DNA from: Flavobacterium sp. M31R6
Lineage (GTDB): Bacteria > Bacteroidota > Bacteroidia > Flavobacteriales > Flavobacteriaceae
Length of the DNA stretch: 64,000 nt
NCBI RefSeq assembly: GCF_013284035.1
Contig: NZ_CP054141.1
Span: forward strand, 3,844,001 to 3,908,000
Direction: 5' to 3'
Part shown: positions 34,529 to 42,818 of the stretch, one piece after another
Position numbering within the stretch: position 1 is the first letter of the stretch
Layout of the letters: the number at the start of each line of letters is the position of its first letter
Translations under genes and position numbers: made by a program
The notes under the pieces: generated by a model
Databases searched by the model: none
The model's input: only the letters and a program-made list of their open reading frames with translations
Told to the model about the DNA's origin: nothing

Positions 34529-36202
34529 TTATGAACCGCTAATTCCTGCAGATTCAAAACTGGCCATTTCATTCAGAAAACAAACAGCGGATTGAATAAT
34601 TGGAAATGCCACAGCACAACCAGTTCCTTCACCCAATCGCAAATCAAGTTGCAACAATGGCTGAACGTTTAAATAATTCAATATTGCTTGATGTCCTTTC
34701 TCAGCTGATGAATGACAAAATATAGCGTTTTCTTTCACTGATGGATTCATTTTATAGGCAATTAAAAAAGCAACCGTGCAAATAAAACCATCTACCAAAA
34801 TGAGCATAGTGTTTTGTTTAGCCTGAAGCATTCCTCCTGCCATTTGCATAATTTCGAATCCTCCAAAATAGGCTAACTTACTTTCTAAATCATTTGGGCC
34901 GTTATAATTTTCAAGAGCTTTTTTGAGAATATTTTGTTTTTGAATTAGCTTTTCGTCAACAACACCCGTTCCGTTTCCGACACAATCCTCGATAGGTAAT
35001 TCAAGAAGAATGCTCATCAAAACCGAAGCAGTGGAAGTATTCCCAATTCCCATTTCGCCAAAACCAATACAATTAGAACCTGTTTCAAAAACCGAATTCA
35101 CAATTGCTCCTCCTTTGATAAAACACAAATCCAATTCAGTTTGACTCATTGCCGGACTATGTAAAAACGATTGTGTTCCCTTTCCGATTTTGGCAGAAAC
35201 CAAATTGGCATTTGTTGGAAAATCATAATTTACTCCGGCATCCACAATGGTTAACTCAATGTCATTTTGTTTACAAAACACATTGATGGCAGCTCCGCCT
35301 TCCAAAAAATTAGTTACCATTTGTCTAGTAACATCTTGTGGATAGGCACTTACGCCGTGATTGCCAATTCCGTGGTCAGCGGCAAAAACAACTATATTGG
35401 GTTTTGTTATTTTGGGTTCTAATGTTTGGAAAACGGTCCCTATTTGTTTCGCTAAGGTTTCTAATACACCTAGTGAACCTGTGGGTTTGGTTTTATTGTC
35501 AATTTTTTGTTGAAGTGTCTCGCTTAATGTTGAATCACTGGAATGTGATTGTTTCGTTCCTCGCAAAGACTTAGGAATCGAAACTGGGGCTAAAATTTCT
35601 TCAACACAAGGTTTTTCAGCTTTTTGTTTCCAATTCAATTGTTGCAGCATCGGCTGGTTATTATAATTGGTCGCGGGTTTACCTACGCAGAAATATCCCA
35701 AAGGCTCTATGATTTCGGGTAATCCCAAAAGCTGTTTGAATTGATAGTAATTTAGAATTGAAACCCAGCCCATCGAATAGCCTTGTTCCGTCAATGAAAG
35801 CCAAATATTTTGGGCTGCACAAACTGCACTAAATTTTATGGCTTCATTGCTGCCAACTGTTCCAATCGTAAAATTATTCAAAACGGAACGGTCGTAACAA
35901 ATCACCAATCCAAGTGGTGCTTCCTCAATCGCTTCTAGTTTTAAAGCTTTATATTGTGCTTTTTGAAGTTCATCATCGGTTAAGTTTGATGCTTTTATGT
36001 CGTAATCCAAAAACAAATCTTTTACAGCTTTTTTGATTTCAGCTGATTTGATTAGATAGTATTTTGTAGCATCGGTCAAACCTACTGAAGGTGCGTGATG
36101 CCCTGCCTGCAAAGCTCTTTGAATCACTTCATCCGGAATTACATCATTTGTAAAATGACGTGTGTCGCGACGAGATTTTATAATATCATCTAAATTGGAC
36201 AT
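34529..36202 (-). CDS. BluB-CobT fusion: dimethylbenzimidazole synthase plus nicotinate-nucleotide:DMB phosphoribosyltransferase
   Basis: The 557-residue protein joins two enzymes of lower-ligand synthesis. Residues ~1-205 are a BluB-type nitroreductase fold (IKSRRDTRHFTNDVIPDE, HHAPSVGLTDATKYY, AVCAAQNIWLSLTEQGYSMG). The usual QPWxF stretch after SVG reads LTDATKYY instead. Residues ~225-557 are CobT: KTKPTGSLGVLETLAKQIG, FAADHGIGNHGVSAYPQDVT, EMGIGNTSTASVL and RLGEGTGCAVAFPI with the catalytic Glu. The linker (about residues 208-222, containing SLRGTKQSH) is encoded by a repeat-like sequence. Fusion would pass DMB directly to its activating enzyme. Confidence 0.9.
   Translation of the reverse strand: MSNLDDIIKSRRDTRHFTNDVIPDEVIQRALQAGHHAPSVGLTDATKYYLIKSAEIKKAVKDLFLDYDIKASNLTDDELQKAQYKALKLEAIEEAPLGLVICYDRSVLNNFTIGTVGSNEAIKFSAVCAAQNIWLSLTEQGYSMGWVSILNYYQFKQLLGLPEIIEPLGYFCVGKPATNYNNQPMLQQLNWKQKAEKPCVEEILAPVSIPKSLRGTKQSHSSDSTLSETLQQKIDNKTKPTGSLGVLETLAKQIGTVFQTLEPKITKPNIVVFAADHGIGNHGVSAYPQDVTRQMVTNFLEGGAAINVFCKQNDIELTIVDAGVNYDFPTNANLVSAKIGKGTQSFLHSPAMSQTELDLCFIKGGAIVNSVFETGSNCIGFGEMGIGNTSTASVLMSILLELPIEDCVGNGTGVVDEKLIQKQNILKKALENYNGPNDLESKLAYFGGFEIMQMAGGMLQAKQNTMLILVDGFICTVAFLIAYKMNPSVKENAIFCHSSAEKGHQAILNYLNVQPLLQLDLRLGEGTGCAVAFPIIQSAVCFLNEMASFESAGISGS
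35547..35570. repeat. REP-like repeat inside the BluB-CobT linker
   Basis: GATTGTTTCGTTCCTCGCAA followed by AGAC closely resembles the widespread intergenic repeat GATTGCTTCGTTCCTCGCAA(TGACG). It is read in frame on the minus strand as SLRGTKQS. Confidence 0.6.
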
Positions 36203-36210
36203 CTTTCAAA

Positions 36211-36717
36211 TTATTTGATTTTTAGAGGAATTCCCGAAACCATTAATACAACGTTTTCAGCTTTTTGGGCGATGTATTGATTCATCCAACCTTGAAGTTC
36301 TGTGAATTTTCTGCCGATATGTGTATCGGCGTGGACTCCCATTCCGATTTCATTGGTAACTATAATGATTGTTGTATTTTCCTGTTGTGCAATCGCATCT
36401 AATTCGGCTTTGGCCTGTTCCAAACTTAAGGCAACGTCATTTTTTGTATCCACAAAAAAATTAGTCAGCCAAAGCGTCACACAATCAACAACGGCCACTT
36501 TTCCAGAGAAATCAATTTCGCTTAAATGTTTTTCCTTTTCTATGTTAATCCAACGTTCATCTCGATCTTTTTGGTGTCGGTCAACTCTTTTTTGAAAATC
36601 ATCGTCCCATTTTCTAGCCGTTGCCACATACATTGGGTTTTCGGACAAACCTTTGGCTAAATTTTCGGCATAACTGCTTTTTCCGGAACGTTCTCCGCCT
36701 GTAATTAAATAGATCAT
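36211..36717 (-). CDS. cobU: Adenosylcobinamide kinase/guanylyltransferase
   Basis: The 168-residue bifunctional enzyme has the P-loop MIYLITGGERSGKSSYAENL and VATARKWDDDFQKRVDRHQK with the His that accepts GMP. KVAVVDCVTLWLTNFF and TNEIGMGVHADTHIGRKF are also visible. It phosphorylates and guanylylates adenosylcobinamide for CobS. It is the first gene of the minus-strand cob run, 8 bases before bluB-cobT. No second riboswitch lies upstream; that space holds a hairpin repeat. Confidence 0.95.
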   Translation of the reverse strand: MIYLITGGERSGKSSYAENLAKGLSENPMYVATARKWDDDFQKRVDRHQKDRDERWINIEKEKHLSEIDFSGKVAVVDCVTLWLTNFFVDTKNDVALSLEQAKAELDAIAQQENTTIIIVTNEIGMGVHADTHIGRKFTELQGWMNQYIAQKAENVVLMVSGIPLKIK

Positions 36718-36800
36718 TTTACTTTTCTTCTCTTTAATATTTTATAAATTCTATCAAAACTGAGTTTTATTTTTTTTAGATGATGGCCAAAAAGCAAAAT

Positions 36801-36893
36801 CTCACCCTTTAGCCCCGATAGAAGTGGAAATCCTTATGTGCCGGGGTTCGGCACATAAGATTGTAGCGAATAGCGGGACGATCTTTCCAAAAA
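36801..36893. repeat. Flavobacterial intergenic repeat (TTAGCCCCGATAGAAGTGGAAA ... ATTGTAGCGAATAGCGGGAC type)
   Basis: TTTAGCCCCGATAGAAGTGG starts at 36808, and AAGATTGTAGCGAATAGCGG with GAC closes it. Between them is a perfect 10-base stem CTTATGTGCC/GGCACATAAG (36833-36842 with 36850-36859). I recognise the outer sequences as a family repeated between genes in many Flavobacterium genomes. Confidence 0.7.
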
Positions 36894-36932
36894 TGCCAAA
36901 TCTTTTTGCTCCTAAATCAATTAATTTTTCAA

Positions 36933-37295
36933 TCAATAAGGACAATGCGTGCAATCGCTTTTACAGCAATATCCTCGTTTGAGATGAAACCAAGGCTTAA
37001 AAACATAGTTACCATCTTCAAAATAATAATCAATTCCTTCGATTATGTTTGCGGTTTCTGGCAAAAGCGATGCCTTGTTTCCTAACGCCGTTTCGGGAGT
37101 TATGGTCGCAACAAATTCGTCTATTTTTTCGGAACAAGCCGTTTTAAAACAATTAGGACAAAGACAACCTGCTATATCAAAAGGATTGAAAATGGGAGGA
37201 AAATCATTGCACCAACATTCCTTTCCTTCGACTGAATCTCCACAGCTAAAAGGCATTTTACAAGCCGAACAATGTTTCACTTTTAATGTATTCAT
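36933..37295 (-). CDS. Cysteine-rich CWC protein fused to a DUF5522-type module
   Basis: This 120-residue protein has an N-terminal Cys cluster (KHCSACKMPFSCGDSVEGKE, then CWCNDFPPI and GCLCPNCF) of the cysteine-rich CWC family. The C-terminal part, IEGIDYYFEDGNYVFKPWFH and RGYCCKSDCTHCPY, has the C-x3-C-x2-CPY ending of DUF5522. Both modules probably bind metal, zinc or Fe-S. The two modules are often separate genes, so this looks like a fusion. It sits between cobU and btuF but has no known B12 role. Confidence 0.75.
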   Translation of the reverse strand: MNTLKVKHCSACKMPFSCGDSVEGKECWCNDFPPIFNPFDIAGCLCPNCFKTACSEKIDEFVATITPETALGNKASLLPETANIIEGIDYYFEDGNYVFKPWFHLKRGYCCKSDCTHCPY

Positions 37296-37362
37296 TTGGT
37301 AAAGATAGCGTTTGTCTTAATTTTTTACTTCAAAAACTAAACAGGAAATTTATAATTTAATA

Positions 37363-37370
37363 TACCTTTG
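37363..37370 (+). promoter_or_regulatory. -7 promoter element TACCTTTG of the btuFCD-like operon
   Basis: A perfect TAnnTTTG match 22 bases before the ATG at 37393. No riboswitch signature is present in this leader, which is short. Confidence 0.55.
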
Positions 37371-37392
37371 CTCTTATTGTAAAAAATATAAT

Positions 37393-38535
37393 ATGAAATT
37401 TTCGTTCTACAAAGTTATTTTATTCGTCATTCTTTTTTCATTTATTGGATGTAAAAAAAATGAAAAAAATGACACTCAAACTCATGTCAACACTCCAAAT
37501 AGTATTCAGTATGCCAAAAGTTTAGCCATTCACAAACACGAAGGTTATACAGTGGTAACGGTTTCAAATCCTTGGCCGGATGCGGTTAAAGATTTCACTT
37601 ATATTTTAAAAGAAAAAAACGGAATTGTTCCAGACAGCTTAAAGAAATACACTGAAATTTCAGTTCCATTGCAATCTATTGTAGTGACTTCGACCACAAA
37701 TATTCCGTTTCTTGAAATGCTCGGTGTCGAAAAATCGCTTGTTGGTTTCCCTCATACAGATTATATCTCATCCGAAAAAACAAGAGCCTTAATTGATGCT
37801 GGTTCAGTTAAAAATGTTGGACAAAACGAGAAACTCAATATTGAACAACTGATAGAATTGTCACCGGAACTCATCGTCACTTTTGGGATTGACAATAACA
37901 ATCCCTCTATTGAAAATTTACAAAAAAGTGGCTTAAAAGTATTAATTCAAGCCGATTGGATGGAGCAATCCCCTCTTGGAAAAGCAGAATGGTTAAAACT
38001 TTACGGAGCTTTATTTGGAAAGGAAAAAGAAGCTGACGTTCTGTTTGAAAACATTGTAAAAGAATACAACAACGCTCTAGCTTTGGTTGCTGATAAAAAA
38101 CCAACTTCGACTGTTTTGTATGGTTCTATGTACCAAGACCAATGGTTTGTGGCCAAAGGAAGCAGCTGGGTTGCCCAATTTATGAAAGATGCCAAAGCCG
38201 ATTATCTTTGGAAAGACCTCGAAGGTACCGGAAGTCTTGGGTTGTCTTTTGAAAACATATTGGACAAAGCAAAAACTGCTAATTTTTGGATTGCAACTGG
38301 TTCGTTCAAATCATTGTCTGAACTGGAAAAAGCCAATCCTCATTACAGCCAATTTGATGCTTTTACAAATAAAACCATTTATACTTTCGAAGGAAAAATG
38401 GGAGCTACTGGAGGTACTATTTTTTATGAATTATCACCATCGAGACCTGATTTAGTATTGAAAGATTACATTAAAATTTTTCATCCTGAATTGCTTCCCG
38501 ATTATGCTTTTACTTTTGCCACTAAACTGAATTAG
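37393..38535 (+). CDS. btuF: BtuF-like substrate-binding lipoprotein of a B12 ABC transporter
   Basis: The 380-residue protein has a lipobox signal (LFSFIGC) and a helical-backbone two-lobe binding fold typical of metal-chelate and B12 transporters. SIVVTSTTNIPFLEMLGVEK opens the first lobe, ELIVTFGIDNNNPSIENLQK follows, and GGTIFYELSPSRPDLVLKDY closes. It is 7 bases before the permease gene. B12 specificity is inferred from the surrounding cob/btu genes; a siderophore-type ligand cannot be excluded from sequence. Confidence 0.82.
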   Translation: MKFSFYKVILFVILFSFIGCKKNEKNDTQTHVNTPNSIQYAKSLAIHKHEGYTVVTVSNPWPDAVKDFTYILKEKNGIVPDSLKKYTEISVPLQSIVVTSTTNIPFLEMLGVEKSLVGFPHTDYISSEKTRALIDAGSVKNVGQNEKLNIEQLIELSPELIVTFGIDNNNPSIENLQKSGLKVLIQADWMEQSPLGKAEWLKLYGALFGKEKEADVLFENIVKEYNNALALVADKKPTSTVLYGSMYQDQWFVAKGSSWVAQFMKDAKADYLWKDLEGTGSLGLSFENILDKAKTANFWIATGSFKSLSELEKANPHYSQFDAFTNKTIYTFEGKMGATGGTIFYELSPSRPDLVLKDYIKIFHPELLPDYAFTFATKLN

Positions 38536-38542
38536 ATACAAA

Positions 38543-39571
38543 TTGAACAATCAAAAAAGAAATACAATCTTATTCTCATTCCTTTTTTTAGGACTCATTG
38601 TGCTGTTTTTTGTAAACATCAGTTTGGGGTCAATTACAATACCTTTCAAGGAAATTTACACCAGTTTGACAGGAGGCCAATCCAGTAAATCGACTTGGGA
38701 ATACATCATCATCAACTATCGTTTACCCAAAGCGATTACGGCAGTTTTGGTCGGAATGGGATTGTCTGTCAGTGGATTATTAATGCAAACTTTATTTCGG
38801 AATCCACTCGCTGGTCCTTATGTTTTGGGACTCAGTTCGGGAGCTAGTTTGGGAGTTGCTTTTGTAATATTGGGAGCCAGTGTATTACCTTCCTTTTTGA
38901 GTGGTATTTTATTGTCACCTTATGGAATTGTATTGGCTTCAACACTGGGCAGTACTTCTGTTTTATTATTGGTTTTATTGGTTTCGCAACGCTTGCGCGA
39001 CACTATGGCTATTTTGATAGTTGGACTTATGTTTGGTAGCTTTACCAGTGCAGTTGTAGGCGTTTTAACTTATTTCAGTTCAGCAGAACAACTGCAAAAA
39101 TTTACTTTTTGGTCGATGGGTAATTTGGGTAATTTGTCTTGGACATCCATCCTTATTTTAACGATTTGTGTCTTATTTGGATTATTTATCAGTTTACTAA
39201 GCATCAAGCCCTTAAATGCACTTTTACTGGGTGAAAATTACGCCAAAAGTATGGGTTTAAATTTCAACAAAGCCCGGCTTATAATCATATTGGCGACGAG
39301 TATTTTGGCAGGAAGTATAACGGCCTATGCAGGTCCAATTGCTTTTATCGGATTGGCAGTACCTCATATCGCCAAATTAGTGTTCCAAACCAGTAACCAT
39401 ACTGTTTTATTCTGGAGTACTTTACTTTTTGGAGCGGCAATTATGTTGGTTTGCGATGTGGTTTCCCAAATGCCGGGAATGGAAATTACTTTGCCTATAA
39501 ATGCTATTACTTCGATATTGGGCGCGCCAGTAGTCATTTGGTTGTTGGTTCGAAAGAGGAATTTTAAGTAA
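38543..39571 (+). CDS. btuC: BtuC/FecCD-family permease
   Basis: This 342-residue protein has about ten hydrophobic helices and the FecCD signatures LPKAITAVLVGMGLSVSGLL, MQTLFRNPLAGPYVLGLSSG, GPIAFIGLAVPHIAKLVF and the closing LPINAITSILGAPVVIWLLV. The start appears to be a TTG codon 7 bases after the btuF-like stop; no ATG gives the full first helix. It forms the membrane channel with the ATPase encoded at 40065, from which it is separated by an isomerase gene and a hairpin repeat. Confidence 0.88.
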   Translation: MNNQKRNTILFSFLFLGLIVLFFVNISLGSITIPFKEIYTSLTGGQSSKSTWEYIIINYRLPKAITAVLVGMGLSVSGLLMQTLFRNPLAGPYVLGLSSGASLGVAFVILGASVLPSFLSGILLSPYGIVLASTLGSTSVLLLVLLVSQRLRDTMAILIVGLMFGSFTSAVVGVLTYFSSAEQLQKFTFWSMGNLGNLSWTSILILTICVLFGLFISLLSIKPLNALLLGENYAKSMGLNFNKARLIIILATSILAGSITAYAGPIAFIGLAVPHIAKLVFQTSNHTVLFWSTLLFGAAIMLVCDVVSQMPGMEITLPINAITSILGAPVVIWLLVRKRNFK

Positions 39572-39590
39572 TGGTGCAGGATTCAATTAT

Positions 39591-39636
39591 AACCACATAG
39601 ATTCTGTGTTGATTTCAAAATTTAATCTATGTGGTT
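39591..39636. repeat. Perfect inverted repeat AACCACATAGATT/AATCTATGTGGTT
   Basis: A 13-base perfect stem (39591-39603 with 39624-39636) between the permease and isomerase genes. It is followed by A, not T, on the plus strand, so it is not a normal terminator for the operon. It resembles 'ACCACATAGA' palindromes found between many flavobacterial genes. Confidence 0.6.
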
Positions 39637-39668
39637 AAAAAAAAATAAAACTATAAATAAAAAATATT

Positions 39669-40013
39669 ATGCCACATTTTGTAATTGATTGTTCCGAAAA
39701 CATACTGAATCTAAAATCCCCCCAAGAAATTATGCAAGCTGTTTATGACACTGCAGAATCCACTGGCCTTTTTAGCCCCGGTGACATCAAAGTTCGCATC
39801 AATCCTTTTCAATATTACAATGTTGGAAATACTACCGATGATTTTATTCATATTTTTGCAAACATCATGGAAGGCCGGACAATAACTCAAAAAAGCAATC
39901 TCTCGAACAAAATAGTTAGTCAGTTGAAACTAATGTTTCCCGAGGTTCCAATTTTATCTATCAATATTAGGGATTTTGAAAAAGCAACCTATTGTAATAA
40001 ATCTATGGTTTAA
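39669..40013 (+). CDS. 5-carboxymethyl-2-hydroxymuconate isomerase (CHMI/HpcD) family protein
   Basis: The 114-residue protein begins MPHFVIDCSENI, so removal of Met leaves the N-terminal Pro that acts as general base in the CHMI/tautomerase superfamily. NPFQYYNVGNTTDDFIHIFA and MEGRTITQKSNLSNKIVSQL match the CHMI family, as does the length. CHMI works in homoprotocatechuate breakdown, but no other gene of that pathway is here. Instead it sits between permease and ATPase genes of a B12-type transporter, so its true substrate is open. Confidence 0.82.
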   Translation: MPHFVIDCSENILNLKSPQEIMQAVYDTAESTGLFSPGDIKVRINPFQYYNVGNTTDDFIHIFANIMEGRTITQKSNLSNKIVSQLKLMFPEVPILSINIRDFEKATYCNKSMV

Positions 40014-40064
40014 ATTTTCGTTTTTCAGTAAAGTAACTACCTAAGAATTTAGAACATCTCAAAA

Positions 40065-40841
40065 ATGAGTAATATCCTAACCACAGAAAATTTAAGCATT
40101 GGATACACTTCCAAAAAAGAAACTGTGACCATTGCCGAAAACCTCAACTTGAACTTACAGGCAGGAAAACTGATTGCTTTGATTGGGGCAAACGGTATCG
40201 GAAAATCTACTTTGCTGCGAACTATTACAGGAATTCAAAAGCCTTTACAGGGAACTGTTTTTTTAAACGATAAGAAAATAACCAGCTATGAACCTTTAGC
40301 ACTCGCCCAAAATTTAAGCATGGTTTTAACCGAAAAATTACCTCCCAGTAATTTAACTGTTTTTGAATTGGTTGCCTTGGGGCGTCAACCGTACACTAAT
40401 TGGATTGGAACTTTATCGGATGCGGATATTCAAATTGTACAAGACGCAATTGAGCTAACTCAAATTGGCCATTTGGCACAAAAAAAACATTACGAAATAA
40501 GTGATGGCCAACTACAAAAGGTTTTGATTGCAAGAGCTTTGGCACAAGATACTCCTTTGATTATTCTAGACGAACCCACAACTCATTTGGATTTATTACA
40601 CAAAGTCTCGTTGCTAAAACTCCTTAAAAAACTAACGCATGAAACTGGAAAGTGTATTCTATTTTCGACTCACGATATTGATATGGCCATACAATTAAGT
40701 GACGAAATGATTATCATGACTCCCGAAACTGTGGTGCAGGACGAACCCTGCAACTTGATTACCAAAGGAAGTTTTAATACTTTATTCAAAGACGAACATA
40801 TCGTTTTTGACAGCGAAAAAGGGAAGTTTGTTATTACTTAG
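40065..40841 (+). CDS. btuD: BtuD-like ABC transporter ATP-binding protein
   Basis: The 258-residue ATPase has Walker A LIGANGIGKSTLLRTI, Q-loop region NLSMVLTEKLPPSNLTVFEL, Walker B PLIILDEPTTHLDLL and switch His in LFSTHDIDMAI. The signature motif reads EISDGQLQKVLIAR, where most members have LSGGQ/LSGGE. The Ser-x-Gly-Gln core is kept with Asp in place of the first Gly. It belongs to the FecE/BtuD iron-chelate/B12 group and completes the transporter with the proteins from 37393 and 38543. Confidence 0.9.
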   Translation: MSNILTTENLSIGYTSKKETVTIAENLNLNLQAGKLIALIGANGIGKSTLLRTITGIQKPLQGTVFLNDKKITSYEPLALAQNLSMVLTEKLPPSNLTVFELVALGRQPYTNWIGTLSDADIQIVQDAIELTQIGHLAQKKHYEISDGQLQKVLIARALAQDTPLIILDEPTTHLDLLHKVSLLKLLKKLTHETGKCILFSTHDIDMAIQLSDEMIIMTPETVVQDEPCNLITKGSFNTLFKDEHIVFDSEKGKFVIT

Positions 40842-40844
40842 AAA

Positions 40845-40902
40845 GTTGTCGGTTGTCGGTTGTCAGTTATCCCAACGCGACTGAAAACTGATAACTGATA
40901 AC
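40845..40902. repeat. Inverted repeat GTTGTCGGTTGTCAGTTATC ... GATAACTGATAAC
   Basis: The left arm contains a tandem GTTGTCG unit; GTTGTCAGTTATC (40859-40871) pairs with 40890-40902 (one G-U). It separates convergent btuD-like and methyltransferase genes and may terminate both weakly. Confidence 0.6.
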
Positions 40903-42509
40903 TACTCTCCTTTCAATAAATTAATACTCACAGTAGCAATTTCTGAATCTGGGAATTTTTTAAAATAATTGGGATCTGGAAACAATCCTGCTTCGGCAGC
41001 TATTTTATGAAGCACTTCAACCTCAACTATAAATTGATCCGAAAAACCGTGTGTAGCGTCATAAGCCGTGGCTGCTGTTTTACCTAAATTTTCTGATGTT
41101 AAATGAGGTGAAACAGTATGCAATTCAATAATGAGCAACCCAAATTTATGAACATAAGGTGACCATTTTTTGAAGTGTTCCAATAAATTATCTTCAACTA
41201 AATTATTGTTTATTCGAACTCCTCTGTGTGCAAATGCTCCAGTCGAGGTACTTATCCTTCCTTCTGTGATTTCTTTTGGCAGTTCCCAAATTCGGTTGTG
41301 ATCCAGAAAAGTTCTCACATTCAGCAAATCTTTCAAATCAATATTATAATTCTCTCGTAAATCTTCTGCCAGCAAATCCGGACGACCAATATCTCCCCAA
41401 ATCACTTTGGCCCAAATATCGGCTTTGATTAAATTGGCTCTTGTTACTTTGAGAGCAGCTTGATTATAATCTGCACCAACCAAAAATAAAGGATGCGTAT
41501 CCAACATTTTTCCTCTCAAAGTTTGACGTTCAATTACATCAAAAATATGTTCCAAGAATGCACCATTTCCGCAGCCCATATCCAGAATTCCTTTGGGTTG
41601 TTCAGCAATGGGCAAATTAAACAACTTGATGATAATCTCGTCCACCACTTTAAAATAAGCGTCATGAGCTCCACCACTTCCCCATACGTTCATTTCTCTA
41701 TCCACGTGAATTTCATCTTCCCCATCTCCAACAATTCGTAAAACAGAAGGATTACCAAAAATTAATTCATCCATTTTACTAAAAGTAGGCAGATACGAAA
41801 CCGTTACACCATATGCAGAAGCTCTTTTGGCAAAAAACAAACCAGTTTCTGTAAACTGATAATTGCCATTTTTCTGGGTAAACCATTCTAAATAAACCAG
41901 AAAATCAAGAATGATTTTGAAATTATCAGGTGATTTATGAAACTCCTCAGGTCGAAAAGATATTTCCATAAAATATTTATGAAACATACCACTCATACCA
42001 AGACGCACTACAGTTGGGCCAACCAAAAAACCTTCAATATGCTTTAAAATTTGATGCTGAATGGTATTGGTCAAAGAATCTTCAGAGAATGAGATTCCAT
42101 AATTGTTTTTATACTTTTCGAAAATAGATTTTAAGCGTTCAAAGGGAGCTTCTTCAAATAATCTGGGATGAAAATCCATCGAATAATGCAATAAATCAAC
42201 AGCATCTTTGTACAATGGAAAAAGGGAAAAAGCGATTTCACTTTTTTCATTACCACTGATGGTAATTAGGTCAGTATTCGTATCAATCTGATAATTGAGG
42301 AAACCTTGAGAAGCCAAAACCCGCAAACCCACATTGAGATAGCCTTCATTGGCTTTAAATTTATCGGTGAGTTCAGAAAGGCTTACTTCCTTTTTGTCAA
42401 AAATATAAGCTAACACTCCTTTTTTATACAAACAAAAAGCTACCGGAGCAGTTACCAAACCGTCGAGATGTCTAAAAATAGTACTTCGTAAGGATACGTT
42501 ATCTATCAT
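40902..42509 (-). CDS. Class I SAM-dependent methyltransferase with winged-helix N-terminal half
   Basis: This 535-residue protein has an N-terminal half with two helical/winged-helix-like stretches (VSLSELTDKFKANEGYLNVG; IILDFLVYLEWFTQKNGNYQ). These resemble the dimerization domains of small-molecule O-methyltransferases, here apparently duplicated. The SAM domain follows with ILDMGCGNGAFLEHI (near residue 305), FLVGADYNQAALKV and VIWGDIGRP. It resembles methyltransferases linked to polyketide or secondary-metabolite synthesis, but no such genes are adjacent. Substrate unknown. Confidence 0.75.
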   Translation of the reverse strand: MIDNVSLRSTIFRHLDGLVTAPVAFCLYKKGVLAYIFDKKEVSLSELTDKFKANEGYLNVGLRVLASQGFLNYQIDTNTDLITISGNEKSEIAFSLFPLYKDAVDLLHYSMDFHPRLFEEAPFERLKSIFEKYKNNYGISFSEDSLTNTIQHQILKHIEGFLVGPTVVRLGMSGMFHKYFMEISFRPEEFHKSPDNFKIILDFLVYLEWFTQKNGNYQFTETGLFFAKRASAYGVTVSYLPTFSKMDELIFGNPSVLRIVGDGEDEIHVDREMNVWGSGGAHDAYFKVVDEIIIKLFNLPIAEQPKGILDMGCGNGAFLEHIFDVIERQTLRGKMLDTHPLFLVGADYNQAALKVTRANLIKADIWAKVIWGDIGRPDLLAEDLRENYNIDLKDLLNVRTFLDHNRIWELPKEITEGRISTSTGAFAHRGVRINNNLVEDNLLEHFKKWSPYVHKFGLLIIELHTVSPHLTSENLGKTAATAYDATHGFSDQFIVEVEVLHKIAAEAGLFPDPNYFKKFPDSEIATVSINLLKGE

Positions 42510-42818
42510 AAAAAGAGATTTAAGACCTAATATTGTCTATCTCAAATATATGAAATTTCCTTTAAAAAACTGATATCCATTACAATCAATAGATTTTAAA
42601 CTCCTCATCCTAAATACATAATCAAATCTATCTCGTTGTCTCTGCTAACTGAATTAGCAAGATTAAACTTGCGATTAATTACAACATTAGGTCTGGTCAA
42701 TAGTTTTTGATCTCATATTCAGGGACGAAAATGAATTTTCCAAAGGGAAAAAGGAAAATTTACTTTCAAAAACCTACAATAAGTTGTTTATCTTTGTAAA
42801 AGCCATAAATACTTATAA
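42510..42818. other. Intergenic region, little content
   Basis: This stretch of 309 bases lies between divergent genes. Apart from a promoter box at 42789-42796 I see no gene, repeat or conserved RNA. Confidence 0.6.
42789..42796 (+). promoter_or_regulatory. -7 promoter element TATCTTTG
   Basis: A perfect TAnnTTTG match 22 bases before the ATG at 42819. Confidence 0.55.

Noticed and set aside
36718..36932. Second cobalamin riboswitch before cobU
   Set aside because: No CCGCAACTG core or GCCAGGAGACC closing sequence; the space holds a flavobacterial repeat.
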